From Bacteroidota bacterium (GTDB taxonomy: Bacteria > Bacteroidota > Bacteroidia > Bacteroidales > Prolixibacteraceae), in assembly GCA_013203755.1 (NCBI GenBank), contig JABMPI010000618.1, positions 1 to 10,538 of the forward strand: a stretch of DNA of 10,538 nt, given 5' to 3'. A program made the position numbers and the translations under genes. This document shows positions 7,832 through 10,538 of this stretch, piece by piece. Below the pieces are notes generated by a model that saw only the letters and a list, made by a program, of their open reading frames with translations, ran no database searches and was not told the origin of the DNA. Within the stretch, counting starts at the first letter, position 1, and each line of letters starts with the position of its first letter.

Positions 7832-7839
7832 CAAATATA
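7832..7839 (-). promoter_or_regulatory. Bacteroidetes-type -7 box for the vsr-dcm operon
   Basis: The minus strand reads TATATTTG, a perfect TAnnTTTG match, ending only four bases before the vsr-dcm ATG. With a transcription start a few bases downstream, the mRNA would be nearly or fully leaderless. No clear TTTG -33 box was found at the usual spacing (TTTT is present about 19 bp upstream). It lies just after terminator-like hairpin H2. Confidence 0.5.
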
Positions 7840-7860
7840 ATCAATTTGCATGTCAGGAAA

Positions 7861-7922
7861 AAACAGCTCTTTTGCAAATTTTGGATTAGCATTGGCATGT
7901 GCGATTTGCAAATGGGCTGTTT
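7861..7922 (-). repeat. Covarying two-stem hairpin, copy H2 (5' of vsr-dcm), terminator-like
   Basis: Outer stem AAACAGC (7861-7867) with GCTGTTT (7916-7922); internal loop TCTT/ATGG; inner stem TTGCAAAT (7872-7879) with ATTTGCAA (7904-7911); 24-nt loop with TTTGGATTAGC and GCATGTGCG. On the sense (minus) strand the stem runs into six T residues (7863-7858), giving an intrinsic-terminator shape between repeat C and the vsr-dcm promoter. Confidence 0.75.
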
Positions 7923-7939
7923 GCGGGTCGGGGCATGAA

Positions 7940-8070
7940 CGCTAACGTTTTGAATATGATGCGTGCCGCAATATGTTCAATAAGTTTTCTTTGGTTTACG
8001 TATTTTCAAATTTACTAAATCATTTTCTATGAAAATGAAACTGCGGCATGAATTATATTTGTTGTTACAA
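7940..8070 (-). repeat. attC-like repeat C (module junction)
   Basis: 131 bp from CGCTAAC (7940-7946) to GTTACAA (8064-8070), with the same palindromic arms and internal hairpin as repeat A and 60 identical bases (8001-8060). The terminal 7-mers do not match each other. CGCTAAC instead matches the far end of the restriction module (GTTAGCG at 4939), and GTTACAATAC (8064-8073) matches GTATTGTAAC (9166-9175) across the thioredoxin-like gene. Confidence 0.8.
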
Positions 8071-8074
8071 TACG

Positions 8075-9148
8075 TTATTTATAATAATTTCTCATTCCTT
8101 CAATCAAATATTTTTTTAATTCTGTGACAGAAGATATTTCAAAATTGTATGCTTTGTTTATTTCGTTCCCTGAAGAATCTAGAGTATAAATAGCAGGTTG
8201 AATGTTCTCATTAAACATTTTATTTTGATAATATTGATTTATTTTCCCCATTTGAGTTATACTATCATTCCCCTGTTCTGTATAAATGAAATATTCTTCT
8301 TTTGCTACACTTCTGTCATCAGTATTGAGGCTTATTATAATAAACTCCTGTCTTAAAATTTTTAATATTTCTTTATCAGATAAAATACTTGATTCAAATT
8401 CCCTTGAATCAATAGACCCCCAGCCATTAAAATATAAAAATATTGGTTTGTTCATTTTCTTTGCACACTCTATACCTTCCGAGTATTCAAAATATCCTTT
8501 CAAATTATGAGGTATATAAAAATAGTCAGAATAGCTAGGAGTAGCACAGCTAGATAAAAGTGTTTCTTGATTAACTATTTCTGATTCTTGATTAACTAAT
8601 TCTGATTCTTGCTTTATTGTTGCAAATACTTGTAGAACATTATAATAGGTTCTATTTTCTTCGGTGTTTTTAGCAACTATCCCTTTAATTTGTTTAATAT
8701 CAGAGTCCGTATAAGTTATCTTTCTTAGTATAATACTATCAGCTACCCAGTTTGATAAATCTGCTTTTTTGATGCTTATTTCATTAATTGCAATAACAGC
8801 ATTTCTTGCAATCATGTATTCTTTTGTTTCTTTTAACTCATTCAGTTGGTCTAGGATAGTTTTATAAGTACCATATTCCTTAGGTGCATCTGTTAATTTT
8901 ACTAATCTTATCACATCAATTATATCTTCAAAAGAATTCCCCGCTGGACCTTTAAATAATTGGATGTCAATAGTGTCATAATAGCATTCCATTAATTTGT
9001 TAATATTCGACAAGAATTCTTCTTTATGTTCACTTATATATGATAATGATATTTCTTTATCTCTTAATTTTTCGCATTCATTCTGAGCATAGAAATCAGT
9101 CGTTACTAATAAGAATATCCAAATTATTATGTTTGTTATTTTGTTCAT
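8075..9148 (-). CDS. Secreted thioredoxin-fold protein lacking the CxxC cysteines
   Basis: 357 aa. A hydrophobic N-terminus ending near FYAQ (17-22) is a cleavable signal peptide, so the protein should be periplasmic or exported. The middle (about 30-200) is helical, with no recognised domain. The C-terminal part (about 218-350) matches the Thioredoxin_7/DsbD-like pattern: ECAKKMNKPIFLYFNGWG (227-244), then SIDS (245-248) where active members have CxxC, then REFESSILSDKEI and a cis-proline-like QPAIYTLDSSG (317-327). With serine at both active-site positions it should not be a dithiol oxidoreductase; a binding role is more likely. C201 and C228 are outside the active-site position. A short heptad duplication sits at residues about 181-195. 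The stop lies 4 bp from the module end; no promoter was recognised. Confidence 0.88.
   Translation of the reverse strand: MNKITNIIIWIFLLVTTDFYAQNECEKLRDKEISLSYISEHKEEFLSNINKLMECYYDTIDIQLFKGPAGNSFEDIIDVIRLVKLTDAPKEYGTYKTILDQLNELKETKEYMIARNAVIAINEISIKKADLSNWVADSIILRKITYTDSDIKQIKGIVAKNTEENRTYYNVLQVFATIKQESELVNQESEIVNQETLLSSCATPSYSDYFYIPHNLKGYFEYSEGIECAKKMNKPIFLYFNGWGSIDSREFESSILSDKEILKILRQEFIIISLNTDDRSVAKEEYFIYTEQGNDSITQMGKINQYYQNKMFNENIQPAIYTLDSSGNEINKAYNFEISSVTELKKYLIEGMRNYYK
8564..8611 (-). repeat. 21-bp in-frame tandem duplication
   Basis: Two 21-bp units (8564-8584 and 8585-8605) differ at one base, with six more bases of a third unit. They encode the repeated heptad ESE(L/I)VNQ in the thioredoxin-fold protein, placed between its helical middle and the thioredoxin domain. 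This looks like a recent slippage product and a candidate for length variation between strains. Confidence 0.85.
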
Positions 9149-9168
9149 TAGCTGTTTATTTTAATGTA

Positions 9169-9297
9169 TTGTAACGGTTTGAATATGGTGCGTGCCGCAC
9201 TTTATTCAATATTTTTCTTTGGTTTTTGTATTTTCAAATTTATAAATTCTTTTCAAAGTACTACTAACTGCGGCATGCACTATATTTGTTGTTGTAC
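9169..9297 (-). repeat. attC-like repeat D (module junction)
   Basis: 129 bp from TTGTAAC (9169-9175) to GTTGTAC (9291-9297). The body is of the B type (ATATGGTGCGTGCCGCA paired with TGCGGCATGCACTATAT) and is close to repeat B over both arms. The internal hairpin present in A, B and C has decayed here (about 9246-9266). The terminal bases differ from all other copies but each end has its complement at the far end of the adjoining module. Confidence 0.8.
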
Positions 9298-9308
9298 ACC
9301 GTAATTTT

Positions 9309-9788
9309 TCATCTTACATCTACCGCTTTCGATGGTTGTCTAGGAGGCATTAGTCCATATTTTTTTCTGTGTTTCTTGTATTCTTTTTCACTTAGAATTT
9401 TATATTCAGTCACAGCAATTATTAAATCATGATCAAATTTAAACTCCTTAAATAATTCTATTTGATTTAAAGGTATTTTAATTGGTTTACCATAATCATT
9501 GATTGTATTTCCCTGAAGAATTCGGATTCTTAAAACTGTTGAATCAATATTGTATATATTCGGATTGATGTGAAAATAGGTATAACCATCGAAGTCAGTG
9601 GAATTGCAATTAATGAAATAATTATCATTATTACTTGAGATACAAATTTCTGCAAATGGGACTTCCATATCAAATTCAGTTTGATATATTTTAAATTTTA
9701 GGAAGTGGGTATTCTCGTATTCCTTTATTTGTGAATATGACAGAATCGAGGTCATTAAAATTATTATTAGGAAAAAAATTCTTTTCAT
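9309..9788 (-). CDS. Small secreted protein, possible carboxypeptidase-regulatory-like beta domain
   Basis: 159 aa. A clear signal peptide (KR, then a hydrophobic run to about residue 17, SYSQ at 17-20) indicates export. The stretch VPFAEICIS followed by CNSTDFDGYTYFHI (about 61-74) has the 'TDxDGxYxF' look of carboxypeptidase-regulatory-like or transthyretin-like beta sandwiches, common in Bacteroidetes surface proteins; confidence in that is low. The C-terminus is basic (SEKEYKKHRKKYG). Upstream AGGAAG (9791-9796 on the minus strand) is a good ribosome-binding site, rare for this window. The leader contains an 11-bp copy of the module-start sequence (9807-9817). It is probably co-transcribed with the zinc-ribbon gene 45 bp upstream. 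Function not recognised. Confidence 0.82.
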   Translation of the reverse strand: MKRIFFLIIILMTSILSYSQIKEYENTHFLKFKIYQTEFDMEVPFAEICISSNNDNYFINCNSTDFDGYTYFHINPNIYNIDSTVLRIRILQGNTINDYGKPIKIPLNQIELFKEFKFDHDLIIAVTEYKILSEKEYKKHRKKYGLMPPRQPSKAVDVR

Positions 9789-9806
9789 ATCTTCCTCTCT
9801 TTAAAT

Positions 9807-9817
9807 TTATGGTGTAC
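9807..9817 (-). other. Solo cassette-end remnant between two genes
   Basis: On the minus strand GTACACCATAA is identical to 10349-10339, where it is the first sequence after the GTT of repeat E. Here it lies between two genes with no repeat body next to it, 17 bp after the stop of the upstream gene. This looks like a lost or deleted junction between two former single-gene cassettes with the same end sequence. Confidence 0.5.
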
Positions 9818-9833
9818 TGTAAATTATAGTTTT

Positions 9834-10319
9834 TCAGTCCATTAAATATTTTAATTCATATCCATGTTCTACGTGTTTCCCTCCAATATAACTGATATAA
9901 TAAATTCTCACAGGTCGATTACATTTTTGACAATAAAAATCAATATATGAATCAGGAATGTTTTCTTTAGTCTTTGGTATTGGAGGAAAAGGATTTGTTA
10001 AATTACTAAATCTTAAAATTACTCTGTTAAAATATACCCTCAGTCTATCTTTTTTTGTCAATACCCAAATTTGTCTTTCCTGTTTGATTTTTGATTTTGG
10101 AATCATTGATAATATTAATCTGTCCATTATTTTTTGGTCAGATTGGTTTAAGTTTGAATATTTTGAAAATCTATGTTTATCTAGATCCTTTAAATTAAAT
10201 TTTGTCTGTTCACCACATGAGTCACAACTATATGTCGAAGAAGGATAAGTCTCAGAATCTTCATAATTTGAGTATTCCTTTTTTTCTATTAAATCTCCAA
10301 CTAGTCGTATTTTAATCAT
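9834..10319 (-). CDS. Hypothetical protein with two CxxC zinc-ribbon knuckles
   Basis: 161 aa. Two widely spaced knuckles, CDSC (C32/C35) and CQKC (C130/C133), in contexts typical of a zinc ribbon (YSCDSCGEQ and FYCQKCNRPVRIYY), suggest one zinc ion bound by all four cysteines with a basic insert of about 90 residues between. There is no signal peptide or membrane segment, so it is probably cytoplasmic. No family was recognised. The ATG at 10317-10319 was chosen because the open frame upstream (to 10448) runs through repeat E and reads as low-complexity basic sequence. The gene starts about 25 bp after the module end, as in a gene cassette. Confidence 0.8.
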   Translation of the reverse strand: MIKIRLVGDLIEKKEYSNYEDSETYPSSTYSCDSCGEQTKFNLKDLDKHRFSKYSNLNQSDQKIMDRLILSMIPKSKIKQERQIWVLTKKDRLRVYFNRVILRFSNLTNPFPPIPKTKENIPDSYIDFYCQKCNRPVRIYYISYIGGKHVEHGYELKYLMD

Positions 10320-10345
10320 ATTGTTTCTTAGTTTTTTCTTATGGT

Positions 10346-10507
10346 GTACAACGTTTGCGCTATGAATAGTTGCCGCTTGCGAAGTAGTTTTTTGTCTGGT
10401 TTTACCAGACTTGAAACGTATTACAAATGTTGAATTTATAATTGTCACGGCAATTATTTATGAGCGTTTGTTCGGCTAGCGCCGAAAACGATACTTATGT
10501 GTTAGCA
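10346..10507 (-). repeat. attC-like repeat E, different body
   Basis: About 162 bp from GTACAAC (10346-10352) to GTTAGCA (10501-10507). The inner arms CGCTATGAATAGTTGCCG (10358-10375) and CGGCAATTATTTATGAGCG (10448-10466) pair with G-T wobbles and exactly one unpaired extra base in the second arm, like the extrahelical bases of attC sites. Two perfect small hairpins lie inside: GTCTGGT-TTT-ACCAGAC (10394-10410) and TTCGGC-TAGC-GCCGAA (10471-10486). The body is unrelated to repeats A-D, but the AAC/GTT ends and the position at a module junction are the same. Confidence 0.65.
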
Positions 10508-10538
10508 AAAGTAATTGTCAAACTCCAACAGAATATTC

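Noticed and set aside
7828..7911. 28-codon N-terminal extension of the vsr-dcm frame
   Set aside because: It reads through hairpin H2 and the TATATTTG box, gives no Vsr-like sequence, and the ATG at 7825-7827 starts a typical Vsr N-terminus.
10320..10448. 43-codon N-terminal extension of the zinc-ribbon gene
   Set aside because: It lies inside repeat E and encodes low-complexity basic sequence; the ATG at 10317-10319 sits where the other modules place their starts.
3898..10507. CRISPR array
   Set aside because: The repeats are about 130 bp, spaced by whole genes of 0.7-3 kb, and internally palindromic; no short regular spacer units exist.
1..10538. tRNA, rRNA or an integrase/transposase gene
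   Set aside because: No tRNA-like cloverleaf, rRNA stretch, or recombinase or transposase motif was seen on either strand; a decayed one cannot be excluded without a profile search.

Overview
The window looks like a piece of a Bacteroidetes (Flavobacteriia/Cytophagia-type) chromosome. The DNA is AT-rich, one good promoter match is of the Bacteroidetes type (TAnnTTTG), Shine-Dalgarno signals are weak, and the small secreted proteins and lipoproteins resemble those of that phylum. This host call is an inference from composition and style, not from a marker gene. Every believable gene is on the minus strand, so transcription runs from high to low coordinates.

Layout in sense order: (1) 10507-9291, a module with a zinc-ribbon protein gene (9834-10319) and a small secreted protein gene (9309-9788). 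(2) 9297-8064, a module with one secreted thioredoxin-fold protein whose two catalytic cysteine positions are serines. (3) 8070-4939, a complete type II restriction-modification operon: a Vsr mismatch endonuclease fused to a Dcm-type cytosine-5 methyltransferase, then an EcoRII-like endonuclease; CCWGG-type specificity is inferred. (4) 4945-4021, a module with a lipoprotein carrying two CENC motifs. (5) 4027 to beyond base 1, a two-gene system in which a PD-(D/E)XK nuclease domain is fused to an N6-adenine methyltransferase (BcgI-like), followed by its S specificity subunit.

The most interesting signal lies between the genes. The modules are separated by about 130-bp imperfect palindromic repeats (four copies of one family at 3898, 4817, 7940 and 9169, and a fifth, unrelated-bodied one at 10346). 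Each repeat starts with xxxxAAC and ends with GTTxxxx. The bases next to AAC/GTT differ between modules, but across any one module the two ends are complementary (for example GTTACAATAC...GTATTGTAAC around the thioredoxin-like gene, and GTTGTACACC...GGTGTACAAC around the two-gene module). This is what integron gene cassettes show, where hybrid attC sites form at each junction. No integrase is in the window, so it reads like an integrase-less cassette array carrying two defence systems and small envelope proteins. The 7-mers only partly fit the classical GTTRRRY consensus, so this may be a divergent or different recombination system.

A second, independent structure family brackets both restriction modules: four hairpins (20-86, 3751-3819, 4981-5043, 7861-7922) with a common architecture (outer stem, small internal loop, inner stem, about 25-nt loop). 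Their stem sequences differ but stay paired in every copy. The two copies upstream of the restriction operons end in T-tracts on the sense strand and are followed by putative promoters, so they could insulate each operon from upstream readthrough.
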